From: Lachnoanaerobaculum gingivalis | GTDB taxonomy: Bacteria; Bacillota; Clostridia; Lachnospirales; Lachnospiraceae | Assembly: GCF_003862475.1 (NCBI RefSeq) | Contig: NZ_RRCO01000005.1 | Location: 124,001 to 188,000 of the forward strand | Direction of reading: 5' to 3' | DNA: 64,000 nt | Shown here: piece after piece, positions 26,422 to 35,640 of the stretch | Layout of the letters: each line of letters opens with the position of its first letter | How positions within the stretch are numbered: the stretch's first letter is position 1 | The notes under the pieces: generated by a model | What the model was told of the DNA's origin: nothing | The model's database searches: none | Seen by the model: only the letters and a program-made list of their open reading frames with translations | Translations under genes and position numbers: made by a program

Positions 26422-28155
26422 CTAATTTGCCTCAATGTCTATGAACTTATTTTCAAAAATATCAAACACCCCCCTGGCAGTGAGTTTCAACTCGGGAATA
26501 ACCATAAGTGACATAAATGTAAGTGACATAACAGGCTCAAGACTTTCGTTAACCCCTAATTCAACTACAGCCTTTTTGTGAAGACTTAAAAGTTTCTTTG
26601 AAACCTCTTCACCGCTTAAATCACTCATAAGTCCCGCTACAGGCAAAGACAGACTTTCAATCACCTCTCCGTCCTTTACCAGTGCAAAACCTCCACCGTT
26701 TTGTTTTACATTCTCTATAGCCAAGTTCATCTCATCATCATTTACGCCTACGCAAATAATATTATGTGAATCATGTGCTACGGATGCAGCTATGGCACCG
26801 CTTTGTATGCCATAACCTTTTATTATTCCCAGTCCGATCTTACCTGTATTGTGATGCCTCTCTATAACCGCGCATTTGCAGGCATCTATATTCTTATCAA
26901 AGACAAAAAGACCGTTTTCATCTCTTTTTATCCTTATCTTTGTTTTCTTTGAAAGCACTCCTCCCGCAATCATTTCAATTGCATAAACTTCATCAGACTT
27001 CAGCCACAATTGTAGCATTTCCTTTTTGAAGTTATCCAGATGAACAGTATTTGATACATCTGTAATGTCATGCTTTTTTAACTCTTTGAGATACTCTCCA
27101 TCTCTTGCAACTTCCTCACCGAGAATATATACCGACGATACTTTGAAATCTTTCAAATCATCAAATATAACAAGATCCGCTCTCTTTCCGGGAACTATCA
27201 TTCCTCTATCCTTCATCCCATAGCAATCACTTACATTTACAGTAGCCATTGCTATTGCCATAACAGGTGAGATTCCTGCATTTACAAGTTTTTTCAGATG
27301 ATATTCAAGATGTCCGTCCTCAAAAATAGTCTTCGGTTGTCTGTCATCCGAACATAATAAACATCTTCTGAAATTAAACTCGTTTATACCCGGTATAAGT
27401 GCTTCAAGATTGTGACAGGCTGAACCCTGTCTTAGCTGTACATAAATGCCTCTGCTCAGTCTGTCTTCCATCTCTTCAAGTGTGGAGCACTCATGATCTG
27501 TGTCAATTCCGGCGCAGGCATATGCATTCAATGCCTTACCGAACAGATTCGGGCTGTGTCCGTCTACAATTTTCCCGTGATTCTTTGCCAAAATAAGTTT
27601 ATCAAGGGCAATATCATCATTTTCAATGATTGCATTGTAGTCCATAAACTCGCCGAGTCCCGGAACATCTTTTGAAACTATGTCATCTGCCATATCCTCA
27701 GCCGATATCACACAACCTGCATCCTCCATCTTTGTTGCAGGGACGCAGGACGGCATCATATATTTAACTGAAAGGCAGGTATTTTTTGCAGCCTCCTGCA
27801 TATAGTGAAAGCCTTTTATTCCGCATACATTCACTATTTCATGAGGATCCGCAATGACAGTGGTAGTACCGTGGGGTACCACCATTCTGCCGAATTCTTC
27901 AGGAGTACAGTATGATGATTCTATATGAATATGTGCATCCATAAGGCCCGGTGAAATATATTTCCCTTCTATATCCACCTCTATTTCACCATCATACTCT
28001 CCAAATCCTGCAATGTATCCTTCAGCTATAGCAAGGTCCGCTTTAAATATTTTTCCGCTGCAGACATCCACTATAGAGCCGTTTTTTAATACAAGATCAG
28101 CTTTTTTATTCCCATTTGCCACATCAATCAGTCGCTTTAAACTATCTTTGTTCAT
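26422..28155 (-). CDS. ade: Adenine deaminase
   Basis: This 577-residue amidohydrolase converts adenine to hypoxanthine and ammonia. It has the metal motif GLMDAHIHIESS, VPHGTTTVIADPHEI, and the typical C-terminal adenine deaminase domain with VAHDSHNIICVGVND. The ATG at 28155 has GGAGGGA immediately upstream, so the longer reading (six residues) is not needed. Its product is a substrate for the xanthine dehydrogenase encoded next to it. Confidence 0.94.
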   Translation of the reverse strand: MNKDSLKRLIDVANGNKKADLVLKNGSIVDVCSGKIFKADLAIAEGYIAGFGEYDGEIEVDIEGKYISPGLMDAHIHIESSYCTPEEFGRMVVPHGTTTVIADPHEIVNVCGIKGFHYMQEAAKNTCLSVKYMMPSCVPATKMEDAGCVISAEDMADDIVSKDVPGLGEFMDYNAIIENDDIALDKLILAKNHGKIVDGHSPNLFGKALNAYACAGIDTDHECSTLEEMEDRLSRGIYVQLRQGSACHNLEALIPGINEFNFRRCLLCSDDRQPKTIFEDGHLEYHLKKLVNAGISPVMAIAMATVNVSDCYGMKDRGMIVPGKRADLVIFDDLKDFKVSSVYILGEEVARDGEYLKELKKHDITDVSNTVHLDNFKKEMLQLWLKSDEVYAIEMIAGGVLSKKTKIRIKRDENGLFVFDKNIDACKCAVIERHHNTGKIGLGIIKGYGIQSGAIAASVAHDSHNIICVGVNDDEMNLAIENVKQNGGGFALVKDGEVIESLSLPVAGLMSDLSGEEVSKKLLSLHKKAVVELGVNESLEPVMSLTFMSLMVIPELKLTARGVFDIFENKFIDIEAN

Positions 28156-28184
28156 ACTCCCTCCAAAAGCCAAGCTCCTATCGA

Positions 28185-28676
28185 TCAGTCAACGCCAAGT
28201 CTCTTCTTCATTGTTTTCTCAACTGCTACAAGTATATTCTCATATCCCGTGCATCTGCAAAGATGTCCTGAGAGTAACTTTCTAACCTCTTCTTTTGAAT
28301 AGAGTTTTCCGCTGTTAAGAATCTCTGTAGCCGACATTACAAATCCCGGTGTACAGAAACCGCACTGGATAGCAGTCTCATCTATAAATGCCTGCTGCAA
28401 ATCCGATATCTCACCGTTTGGTCCCATAAGACCTTCCAATGTAAGGATATCCTTGCCCTCGGCCCATATTGCAAGGTAAATACATGAGTTAAATGCTTCA
28501 CCGTCTATAAGAACATTACATGCTCCGCACTCTCCTACCTCACAGCCTTTTTTTACTGAAGTAAGTCTATAGTCATTTCTAAGCATGTCTGTAAGTGAGC
28601 TTCTTACATCTACCATTTTCTCACATTTCTTGCCGTTGATGGTACAACTGACCAATTTATAACTCTGTCCTGTCAT
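28185..28676 (-). CDS. xdhC: Xanthine dehydrogenase Fe-S subunit
   Basis: The 163-residue subunit binds two [2Fe-2S] clusters: the plant-ferredoxin type in GCEVGECGACNVL and the helical one in QCGFCTPG and GHLCRCTGYENI. It carries electrons from the molybdenum centre to FAD. Its start lies 20 bp inside the end of the FAD-subunit gene, so the two are translationally coupled. Confidence 0.93.
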   Translation of the reverse strand: MTGQSYKLVSCTINGKKCEKMVDVRSSLTDMLRNDYRLTSVKKGCEVGECGACNVLIDGEAFNSCIYLAIWAEGKDILTLEGLMGPNGEISDLQQAFIDETAIQCGFCTPGFVMSATEILNSGKLYSKEEVRKLLSGHLCRCTGYENILVAVEKTMKKRLGVD

Positions 28677-29556
28677 CGACCTTACCTCCTGCCTGCTTTA
28701 CAGCCTTTTCACAAGCTTTTCTTGCCATAACAACACCGATATGACATCTGAAAGCTTTACTTGCTCTCCATGAATCACGAGGATTGATATCTTCTAAAAC
28801 TTTCTGCGCAAAAGCCTCTATATTCTCCTCATTAACTTCTTTTCCTCTGATAAAGTTTTCCGCTGAAGGAACTCTCATAGGAATAGGACCGGCTACACCG
28901 TAAGCTATTCTTACATCCTCAAAGCTCTTTTTATCTTCTGAGAGCTTTACATTTACCGAACATCCGGTGGTAGCAATATCCATTGCCTCTCTCATGGCAT
29001 ACTTTATATAGTGACCTTTATAACCTTCATAAGCCTTCTTTGGGATAATGATTGCTGTCTGTATCTCTCCCTCTTTTAAATCCACTGTACCGGCCTTTAT
29101 ATAAAATTCATTTATAGGTACTACTCTTTTGTAACCTTCTCCAGCTATCTCAACCTGTGCATCCCATGCAAAGAGTGTAGATGCGGAGTCTGCCGATGTA
29201 ACACCGTTACATGTATTTCCACCGATAGTTCCTATATTTCTGATCTGCGGTCCACCTATCTGATCCACGGCTTCACCAAGTACATTGATGTATTTTTGTA
29301 TAATAGGATTCTTTGTAATATGTGAGAAGCTTGTTAAAGATCCTATTCTTATATTTTCATCGGCATCAAGGCAGATTCCTCTAAGCTCATCAAGCATATA
29401 GATACTTACAAGCTCCTTACCCGCTCTCTTTCCTTCTCTTATCTGTACCAAAACATCACTTCCGCCGGCAATAACCTGTGAGCCCGGATGTTCTTTTAAA
29501 AGTCTGCAAGCATCATCTACGCTTGTCGCCTCATATAAAGCTTTTATATCGTACAT
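28657..29556 (-). CDS. xdhB: Xanthine dehydrogenase FAD-binding subunit
   Basis: The 299-residue protein belongs to the molybdenum hydroxylase FAD subunits, with VIAGGSDVLVQIREGK and QIRNIGTIGGNTCNG binding FAD and a C-terminal CO-dehydrogenase-flavoprotein-type domain. It passes electrons to NAD or another acceptor. It is 9 bp downstream of xdhA. Confidence 0.93.
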   Translation of the reverse strand: MYDIKALYEATSVDDACRLLKEHPGSQVIAGGSDVLVQIREGKRAGKELVSIYMLDELRGICLDADENIRIGSLTSFSHITKNPIIQKYINVLGEAVDQIGGPQIRNIGTIGGNTCNGVTSADSASTLFAWDAQVEIAGEGYKRVVPINEFYIKAGTVDLKEGEIQTAIIIPKKAYEGYKGHYIKYAMREAMDIATTGCSVNVKLSEDKKSFEDVRIAYGVAGPIPMRVPSAENFIRGKEVNEENIEAFAQKVLEDINPRDSWRASKAFRCHIGVVMARKACEKAVKQAGGKVDDRTEL

Positions 29557-29565
29557 TTCTTCCTC

Positions 29566-31857
29566 CTACTTAAGTAAACCTGCTTTGTCAAAATATTCAT
29601 ACAGTTTTTCCGGACGTAAAGGTAATTCATTAACACCTACACCTGTTGCATTCATAATAGCATTTCTTATAGCCGGTGCCACAGGACAAACCGGTGGCTC
29701 ACCCAATGATTTTGTACCGAATGGTGATGTAGGCTCAGGATTCTCAACGAACGCCGTCTCAAGATGTGGATGATCCATACATGTAGAAAGCTTATAATCA
29801 AGCAGGTTATCGTTTAAAACTTTTCCTGTCTTCTTATCTACAAGCTGTACCTCCGAAAGTGCATATCCTATACCCATACTCATACCGCCTTCAACCTGTG
29901 CCTTAGCAAGTGCAGGGTTGATAAGCTTACCGCAGTCATGTACATTTATTATCTTTGTGAGCTTTGCTTTACACATATCAATATCAACTTCAACCTCTGC
30001 AAAACAGCATCCGAATGAATATGCATTTGACTTAATCTGTGCTGTAGACTCCGCAGTAATATGTCTGCTGTCACTGAGAGAATAAAGTGCTTCTGTAGCC
30101 AGATCTCTTAATGAAATAAGCTCTCTGTTATCTGTAGTTCTTATTATCATAGAATTCTTTATATCTGTAATTGAAGGCGGCATATTTGTCAAAATATAAG
30201 CATAGTCAAGTATCTTCTCCTTCAAAAGTCCTGCTGTCTTGGCAATGGAGAAACCGCCTACATAGGTCTGTCTTGATGCATATGCACCCGTACCGAAAGG
30301 TGTAATATCGGTATCCTGGTTTGAAACAACATGCACTTCATCTGTACTGATTCCAAGGACCTCCGCAGCCATCTGTGAGAATGCCGTATCCGCTCCCTGA
30401 CCGATCTCGGTCTCACCAAGCTGTAATGTTACGGAACCGTCCTGATTCAGTACCATTCTTGATGATGATGACTCAAGTGATATAGGCCAAACCGCAGTAT
30501 TATACCAGAAAGTAGCCATTCCTATACCTGTTCTTACTCTACCTGTCTGTTTTGAAAGCTCTTTGACTCTGTTATCATAGTCCATATAAGCTTTACCTTT
30601 TTCGATACATTGTCTGAATGTATCATAGTAGTTTTCATTCTTCGAAAAAGCGTCCTTATATCCCTGCGGCATAAGATTCTTAAGTCTGAAGTCGATAGGT
30701 GGAATACCCATTATCTTCGCAACATCTTCTGTATGAGACTCTACCGCAAACATAGCCTGTGGAATTCCGTATCCTCTCATAGCTCCCGCTACAGGTCTGT
30801 TTGTAAATACAGTATATGCGTCACCCTCAACATTATCACATGGATAAAGCTGTGGGAAAGCTCCGAGTCCCTTTGCCGCGATAGAATGTCCGTGTGAAGC
30901 ATATGCACCCTGATTTGAGAACGCCTCTATCTTTCTTGCGGCATATGTACCGTCTTTTCTTACATGTGAAATTATATGGAACTTTATACCATGTCTTGTT
31001 CTGTTTGCAAAGAAAGTTTCCTCTCTGCTGCAATCGAGTTTTACAAGATGTCCTCCTACCTGTAATGAAAGGAATGCACAAAGCGGCTCATATAGTATAT
31101 CCTGCTTATTTCCGAATCCACCACCGATATACGGCTTAATAACTCTTACATCACCCCACGGTATTCCAAGTGCCTGACCTACAACTCTTCTTGCAATATG
31201 AGGAATCTGTGTAGAAGCTACTACCGTAACTCTCTTGCCTTCTGCATATGCATAGCATATAAAGTTCTCTATATGGCAATGCTGTACAGGTTCGGTATTA
31301 TACCATCTGTCAACTACTGTAAGGCCCTCTTCTTTGATTGCCTCTGCATAATTACCTCTGCTAAGACTTGTGTGCTTTAAAATATTGTTAGGATAATCCT
31401 TATGAATCTGTGGTGCACCGTCCTTCATAGCTTCCAAAACATCTGTAACCACAGGGTACTCTTCATATTCCACCTTTATAGCTCTGAGTGCCTGATTTGC
31501 AGCCACCTCATTTTCAGCTATAACAGCCGCAACATCATCACCGTAAAACTTAACTTCATCAGTGAGAAGTAATCTGTCTGCAACATCTTGATGGCTTACG
31601 TCCGTAGACCATGGGTGTCCTGCTGTAGGGAAGTAATTTCTATACTGCCCAAGATCAAAGCAAGTGACGATCTTAACAACTCCCTCAATCTTCTTTGCTT
31701 CACTTGTGTCAACAGAAAGAACTTTTCCGTGAGCTATTGTGGAATGCACTATTTTTGCCACATATGCTCCCGCATCACATAAATCGTCAGTATATTTTGT
31801 TCTACCTGTGACCTTGTCAAACGCATCCACTCTGTTGATACTTTTTCCAACCTCCAT
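29566..31857 (-). CDS. xdhA: Xanthine dehydrogenase molybdenum-binding subunit, probably selenium-dependent
   Basis: This 763-residue catalytic subunit has the N-terminal aldehyde-oxidase-like domain (GRTKYTDD), molybdopterin-contact segments such as IGGGFGNKQD and the proposed catalytic Glu720 in KSLGEPPVCP. It hydroxylates hypoxanthine to xanthine and xanthine to urate, or runs in reverse. The nearby selD, yedF, yqeB, yqeC and mocA-like genes mark selenium-dependent molybdenum hydroxylases, in which a labile selenium sits on molybdenum. No in-frame UGA is needed. The gene follows guaD by 85 bp without a terminator. Confidence 0.9.
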   Translation of the reverse strand: MEVGKSINRVDAFDKVTGRTKYTDDLCDAGAYVAKIVHSTIAHGKVLSVDTSEAKKIEGVVKIVTCFDLGQYRNYFPTAGHPWSTDVSHQDVADRLLLTDEVKFYGDDVAAVIAENEVAANQALRAIKVEYEEYPVVTDVLEAMKDGAPQIHKDYPNNILKHTSLSRGNYAEAIKEEGLTVVDRWYNTEPVQHCHIENFICYAYAEGKRVTVVASTQIPHIARRVVGQALGIPWGDVRVIKPYIGGGFGNKQDILYEPLCAFLSLQVGGHLVKLDCSREETFFANRTRHGIKFHIISHVRKDGTYAARKIEAFSNQGAYASHGHSIAAKGLGAFPQLYPCDNVEGDAYTVFTNRPVAGAMRGYGIPQAMFAVESHTEDVAKIMGIPPIDFRLKNLMPQGYKDAFSKNENYYDTFRQCIEKGKAYMDYDNRVKELSKQTGRVRTGIGMATFWYNTAVWPISLESSSSRMVLNQDGSVTLQLGETEIGQGADTAFSQMAAEVLGISTDEVHVVSNQDTDITPFGTGAYASRQTYVGGFSIAKTAGLLKEKILDYAYILTNMPPSITDIKNSMIIRTTDNRELISLRDLATEALYSLSDSRHITAESTAQIKSNAYSFGCCFAEVEVDIDMCKAKLTKIINVHDCGKLINPALAKAQVEGGMSMGIGYALSEVQLVDKKTGKVLNDNLLDYKLSTCMDHPHLETAFVENPEPTSPFGTKSLGEPPVCPVAPAIRNAIMNATGVGVNELPLRPEKLYEYFDKAGLLK

Positions 31858-31942
31858 ATTATTTCCTCTCTAATTTTTTAGTATTTTATATTATTTAATT
31901 TATATACCTTTCTCGTCTTTATAAGTTGATAAAAATATAAAA

Positions 31943-33211
31943 TTAAAAAGTAACTGTTTTTTGTCCGGATACATATTTTGCTCTCAATGAGCATTCATCC
32001 GACAGATATAAGAATCTTTCAAATCTCTTTCTTATATCATCAATATCCTTATTCAATTCCTCATCATTTATTACAAGCATATCCGCTTCAAATCCTTCTT
32101 CAAAGGCTCCCACCTTTCCGAAGTAACTTCCGGGTATTCTTGTTGCTATAGCAAATGCCTCGGCAAGCTCCAAAGATTTTGAATTTTTATCTATATATCT
32201 CCAATAAAGCTTTGAAAGCCCTATTGCTTCTACCGCCTGGTTTAATATATTCAGCGAGTATCCCGCCGCTATATCACTTCCAAGTCCTACCTTTATGCCA
32301 TTATCGAGAAATTTCCTTATAGGTGCTATTCCCGATGACAGACATATATTTGACTGTGGACAATGAGCTACATACACATTTTTCTCCTTTAAAAGTTCAA
32401 TCTCCTTATCATCAGAGTATACACAATGTGCCATAACTGTGTCTACCTTACTTTTATTCAGATTACCTCTTTTATTGTAAGCATCAAGATATCCGTCCGA
32501 GTCCGGACAAAGTTCTTTCACCCATTCCACTTCTTTCGGATTCTCCGATAGATGTGACTGTAATCCGTAAGTATCTCCTCTAATATTTCCAAGAGCTTTC
32601 ATCAATTCATCACTGCAGCTTGGAATAAATCTTGGGGTAATTATCGGCTTTATATTCTTATATCTGTCTTTACAGATATCAAGCCATTTAACTGTGGAAT
32701 CTATAGATGACTCTGTAGTCTCAATCAGTTCATCTGTAGAATTTCTGTCCATATTTACCTTGCCTACAAAACATTTTAGTCCGCTCTCTTCCAGCATATC
32801 CATCAACAGTATTGTGGAATCCGTATGCAAGGTCGCAAATACTATTGCTCTTGTAGAATAACTTTTAGCCAATGCATCAACAAATTTTTTATAGGCTTTT
32901 TTTGCATATTCTATATCCTTATATTTAGCTTCTTCCGGAAATGTATATGTATTGAGCCAATCTAAAAGTTCCATATCCATTCCAAGCCCTCTGAAAGCAA
33001 ATTGCGGAGCATGAAGATGCATATCTATAAGTCCCGGTAATATCAAAGAATCTCCGTAGTCTTCTATCTCTTCATTCTTTAAAGAATCCGGAAGCTCATC
33101 TTGTGAATATATTTTTGATATAATGCCGTCTTCAATTACTAAAAAGTTATTTTCTCTTATCCTGATTGTACCTTCTTTTGTACAATCCACCAAATTCCCT
33201 TTAACTATCAT
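31943..33211 (-). CDS. guaD: Guanine deaminase (SsnA/GuaD-type amidohydrolase)
   Basis: The 422-residue amidohydrolase converts guanine to xanthine and ammonia. The zinc motif LIDMHLHAPQ (His65, His67), QSHLSEN, AHCVYSD and GLGSDIAAG match guanine deaminases. The ATG at 33211 is chosen for its GGGGAG site and because upstream codons overlap the riboswitch expression platform. A guanine-class riboswitch directly precedes the gene, linking the regulator ligand to the enzyme substrate. Confidence 0.92.
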   Translation of the reverse strand: MIVKGNLVDCTKEGTIRIRENNFLVIEDGIISKIYSQDELPDSLKNEEIEDYGDSLILPGLIDMHLHAPQFAFRGLGMDMELLDWLNTYTFPEEAKYKDIEYAKKAYKKFVDALAKSYSTRAIVFATLHTDSTILLMDMLEESGLKCFVGKVNMDRNSTDELIETTESSIDSTVKWLDICKDRYKNIKPIITPRFIPSCSDELMKALGNIRGDTYGLQSHLSENPKEVEWVKELCPDSDGYLDAYNKRGNLNKSKVDTVMAHCVYSDDKEIELLKEKNVYVAHCPQSNICLSSGIAPIRKFLDNGIKVGLGSDIAAGYSLNILNQAVEAIGLSKLYWRYIDKNSKSLELAEAFAIATRIPGSYFGKVGAFEEGFEADMLVINDEELNKDIDDIRKRFERFLYLSDECSLRAKYVSGQKTVTF

Positions 33212-33224
33212 ATTCTCCCCTAAT

Positions 33225-33265
33225 AAAAATATGAGGTGCTTTCCATTGTGCATGGAACACACCTC
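33225..33265 (-). terminator. Riboswitch expression-platform terminator
   Basis: GAGGTG at the 5' side and CACCTC at the 3' side (33260-33265 and 33233-33238) enclose a second stem (TTCCAT with ATGGAA), followed by a short T-run on the minus strand. It lies between the guanine aptamer and guaD, as expected for transcription control. Confidence 0.65.
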
Positions 33266-33286
33266 ACTCCACCCACAATTTCTGTG

Positions 33287-33352
33287 GGCCTATAGTCAAT
33301 TATTACGGTAATTGGTAGAGACGCTCAACCGATTATGAGCTTATATTAGGCC
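33287..33352 (-). promoter_or_regulatory. Guanine-class purine riboswitch
   Basis: On the minus strand the P1 arms GGCCTA and TAGGCC enclose a P2 hairpin (GCTCA/TGAGC), the conserved J2/3 CTCTACC, a P3 hairpin with an ACCGTAAT loop and the J3/1 segment GACTAT. The C in GACTAT, where adenine switches have U, indicates guanine or hypoxanthine binding. J2/3 reads GTCTCTACC instead of the common GTTTCTACC, a small departure. Confidence 0.9.
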
Positions 33353-33420
33353 TCTAATTTTTATGTATTTCTTCTAAAATAACACATTCAAATATAACTC
33401 AAGTATCAATTTATATATAA

Positions 33421-33449
33421 AGGGTATCACCTAATTAATTTTTAGTCAA
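33421..33449 (-). promoter_or_regulatory. Promoter for the riboswitch-guaD transcript
   Basis: TTGACT (33444-33449), a 17-bp spacer ending in TGA and TACCCT (33421-33426) lie on the minus strand about 70 bp before the aptamer. The 325-nt gap 33212-33536 thus holds a promoter, aptamer and terminator. Confidence 0.55.
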
Positions 33450-33536
33450 ACTTTTTTAAAGTTTTTTATAGGAATTATGCCCTATATTTATTTAAATTAT
33501 CAATAAATATATAGAAATTCTACTATTATATTTTTT

Positions 33537-34127
33537 TCAATGTATTTTCTCAAGTACATAAGAATACGCTTCTTTTGTGTCAATATCCAAAAGTTCGTCC
33601 TCATTTTCTATATCCACGAATAAAACCTCGCAAATATGCGCTTTTATGAGCTTTTTACCGCCTTCTTCTTCTCCAAGTAAGAGGAGTTCATCAAAGTATT
33701 CACTTGAAAATATACATGGATTTCCAAGCCTGTTTTTACATCTTACACTACTTATAGTTTTATTCGATTTTTGAAATTCATCTATTATCTTTGATATTGT
33801 CTCGGAACTTAGCAAAGGCTGATCGCACACACCGAATAATACACTGCCAGAATTCTCAATATTTTTCAGTTTTTCCACCGCAAGCTTTATTGATCTGGAT
33901 TTACCAAGCTCCGGCTTATCATTATATATGGTTATAAATCCGTTCTTTTTATAATAATCTAATATCTCAGTGTCCTTACCGACTATTATCTTATTATCAA
34001 AGTCATATGCTCTTTTATATATCTTTTCCATATATTGATAAAGCTTAACACCTTTGATATCTGCCAAAAGCTTGTATCCACCAAATCTTTTACCTTCTCC
34101 TGCAGCCAAAATTACCAAATCCATCAA
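33537..34127 (-). CDS. Molybdenum cofactor cytidylyltransferase-like protein (MocA/YgfJ family)
   Basis: This 196-residue nucleotidyltransferase has LVILAAGEGKRFGG for nucleotide binding, FGVCDQPLL for the metal and NRLGNPCIFS for the cofactor side. Members attach CMP to molybdopterin for the xanthine dehydrogenase family. The start overlaps yqeB by 4 bp. In selenium-dependent hydroxylase loci a mocA-like gene is a regular member, which fits here. Confidence 0.88.
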   Translation of the reverse strand: MMDLVILAAGEGKRFGGYKLLADIKGVKLYQYMEKIYKRAYDFDNKIIVGKDTEILDYYKKNGFITIYNDKPELGKSRSIKLAVEKLKNIENSGSVLFGVCDQPLLSSETISKIIDEFQKSNKTISSVRCKNRLGNPCIFSSEYFDELLLLGEEEGGKKLIKAHICEVLFVDIENEDELLDIDTKEAYSYVLEKIH

Positions 34128-34927
34128 GCTCTCCTGCCGCTTATTTTGCTAAGTATAGCTTCAAGTACTCCTCCGCCTATGGCGCTCGCCTTATCGGATA
34201 CACTAAAGCAATATTCCTTTTCGGCTCTCGGATCCACATCTCCCGATTTCATACCTTTCTTTACCTTTACACTGTCTTGTAAAAGTCCTCTTACAATACC
34301 GTCAATGTTCGCATATACAGGTGTTTCATCACAGTATGCCAGCAAATCTCCCGCCTTTACATAATCTCCGATACTTACCTTTGCACTGAATATTCCGTCC
34401 GCAGTTGCCCTTATGATTCTTTCCACAGTGTATCCGCCTATATTTCCAGGCACTCCTGTATTCGGATAAGCACTTCCGCTCCATATTACTCTGCCAAGAT
34501 TATGTCCTCTCTTAGTCTCAACCACGGCATGACAGTCAACCCCTGCTTCAAATCCCGGACCTACGCCTATTACAATATCCGCATCACTTATTTTGGTACC
34601 GATATTTGTCTTTGCTATAATTGCATCCACTATCACATCCGGCTTGTATTCTTTCATGATTTCACCGCTTGGATCCACTATTACAGGTATACATCTGCTC
34701 TCAATCACAGTATCAATCATTGCAATGCTTTTGCAAAGTTTTCCGGTTATTCCTTCAACCTTTGTCTCATCCATATAAATTGCAGGTGAAAATGCAACAG
34801 TTCTTCTTACTGTAGTAGGTACGGCAATATCCGACATTATTATGTCAAATCCCGATCTGTACAATCTTAAAGCAATTCCTGTTGCCAAATCCCCGGCACC
34901 TCTTATCCAAACTTTTTTATCCATCAT
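34124..34927 (-). CDS. yqeB: Selenium-dependent molybdenum hydroxylase accessory protein YqeB
   Basis: The 267-residue protein matches the YqeB/EF2563 family, with WIRGAGDLATGIALRL at the N-terminus, VGPGFEAGVDCHAVVET and a C-terminal biotinyl-lipoyl-like segment (VSIGDYVKAGDLLAY). The family occurs only with labile-selenium molybdenum enzymes and is thought to help mature the cofactor; its reaction is not known. It sits between yqeC and mocA. Confidence 0.9.
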   Translation of the reverse strand: MMDKKVWIRGAGDLATGIALRLYRSGFDIIMSDIAVPTTVRRTVAFSPAIYMDETKVEGITGKLCKSIAMIDTVIESRCIPVIVDPSGEIMKEYKPDVIVDAIIAKTNIGTKISDADIVIGVGPGFEAGVDCHAVVETKRGHNLGRVIWSGSAYPNTGVPGNIGGYTVERIIRATADGIFSAKVSIGDYVKAGDLLAYCDETPVYANIDGIVRGLLQDSVKVKKGMKSGDVDPRAEKEYCFSVSDKASAIGGGVLEAILSKISGRRA

Positions 34928-34938
34928 AAACCTTCTCT

Positions 34939-35640
34939 CTAAGCTAAAAATTCAAAATCGCAAAACTCTCTGTTGTTATTATATGAAGTTATTGAAACTT
35001 TGAAATTTTTAAAACCGTTTTTTTCGCAAAAAATATTTATATATTTTTCTGTCTCTAATGCCTTTCTCATATCTTCTTTGGTGTCGGCCTTATTTATAAT
35101 AAATAAAGTTTTTCTGTTATTTATTCCTTTAAATTCCGCCCTCTTATCTGTCAAGATCCTTGCAGCATCCTCTTCACTGAGTATATGATCTTCATCCCAA
35201 CCAAAAATTTCTGCGGCTCTTTCATACCTGAAGCATTTTTCGCTTATCTTTTTTCCGACAGCATCAATACCCATACATACTATACAAATATCTGTGTTCT
35301 CAGGTATTACCGGCTCTCCTTCTCTTGGGATTTTTATCGGTAATCGCTTTGCTCCGTCCGCTTCAACCAATACTATATCTGCATATTTATTGATACTCTG
35401 CACCTCTATTATATCAAAAGATGATAATTTTTCACCTGCATCTTTTCCTATAACTACAGGTTCATCCCTAAACTCAAATTTTTCAAGTTCTTTTGCAGAG
35501 TCAATCAGAGTATATACATCCGGTTTTACTATATGAGTTGTTGTGGTGATTACCACTTTTTTGCCTCTTTTAGCAAAATATCTTCCTATATAAAACATGG
35601 TGGTGGTTTTTCCACCACCACCAACTAATGAAATTATCAT
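34939..35640 (-). CDS. yqeC: Selenium cofactor biosynthesis protein YqeC (P-loop)
   Basis: This 233-residue P-loop protein begins MIISLVGGGGKTTTMFY (Lys11) and has VLVEADGAKRLPIK and INKADTKEDM. It is one of the marker proteins of selenium-dependent molybdenum hydroxylase clusters. The ATG abuts the stop of the upstream permease gene, so translation is probably coupled. Its reaction is not established. Confidence 0.9.
   Translation of the reverse strand: MIISLVGGGGKTTTMFYIGRYFAKRGKKVVITTTTHIVKPDVYTLIDSAKELEKFEFRDEPVVIGKDAGEKLSSFDIIEVQSINKYADIVLVEADGAKRLPIKIPREGEPVIPENTDICIVCMGIDAVGKKISEKCFRYERAAEIFGWDEDHILSEEDAARILTDKRAEFKGINNRKTLFIINKADTKEDMRKALETEKYINIFCEKNGFKNFKVSITSYNNNREFCDFEFLA

Noticed and set aside
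33353-33536. AT-rich hairpins as a terminator for the mocA transcript
   Set aside because: Stems are short and AT-only, with no proper T-run; too weak to call.
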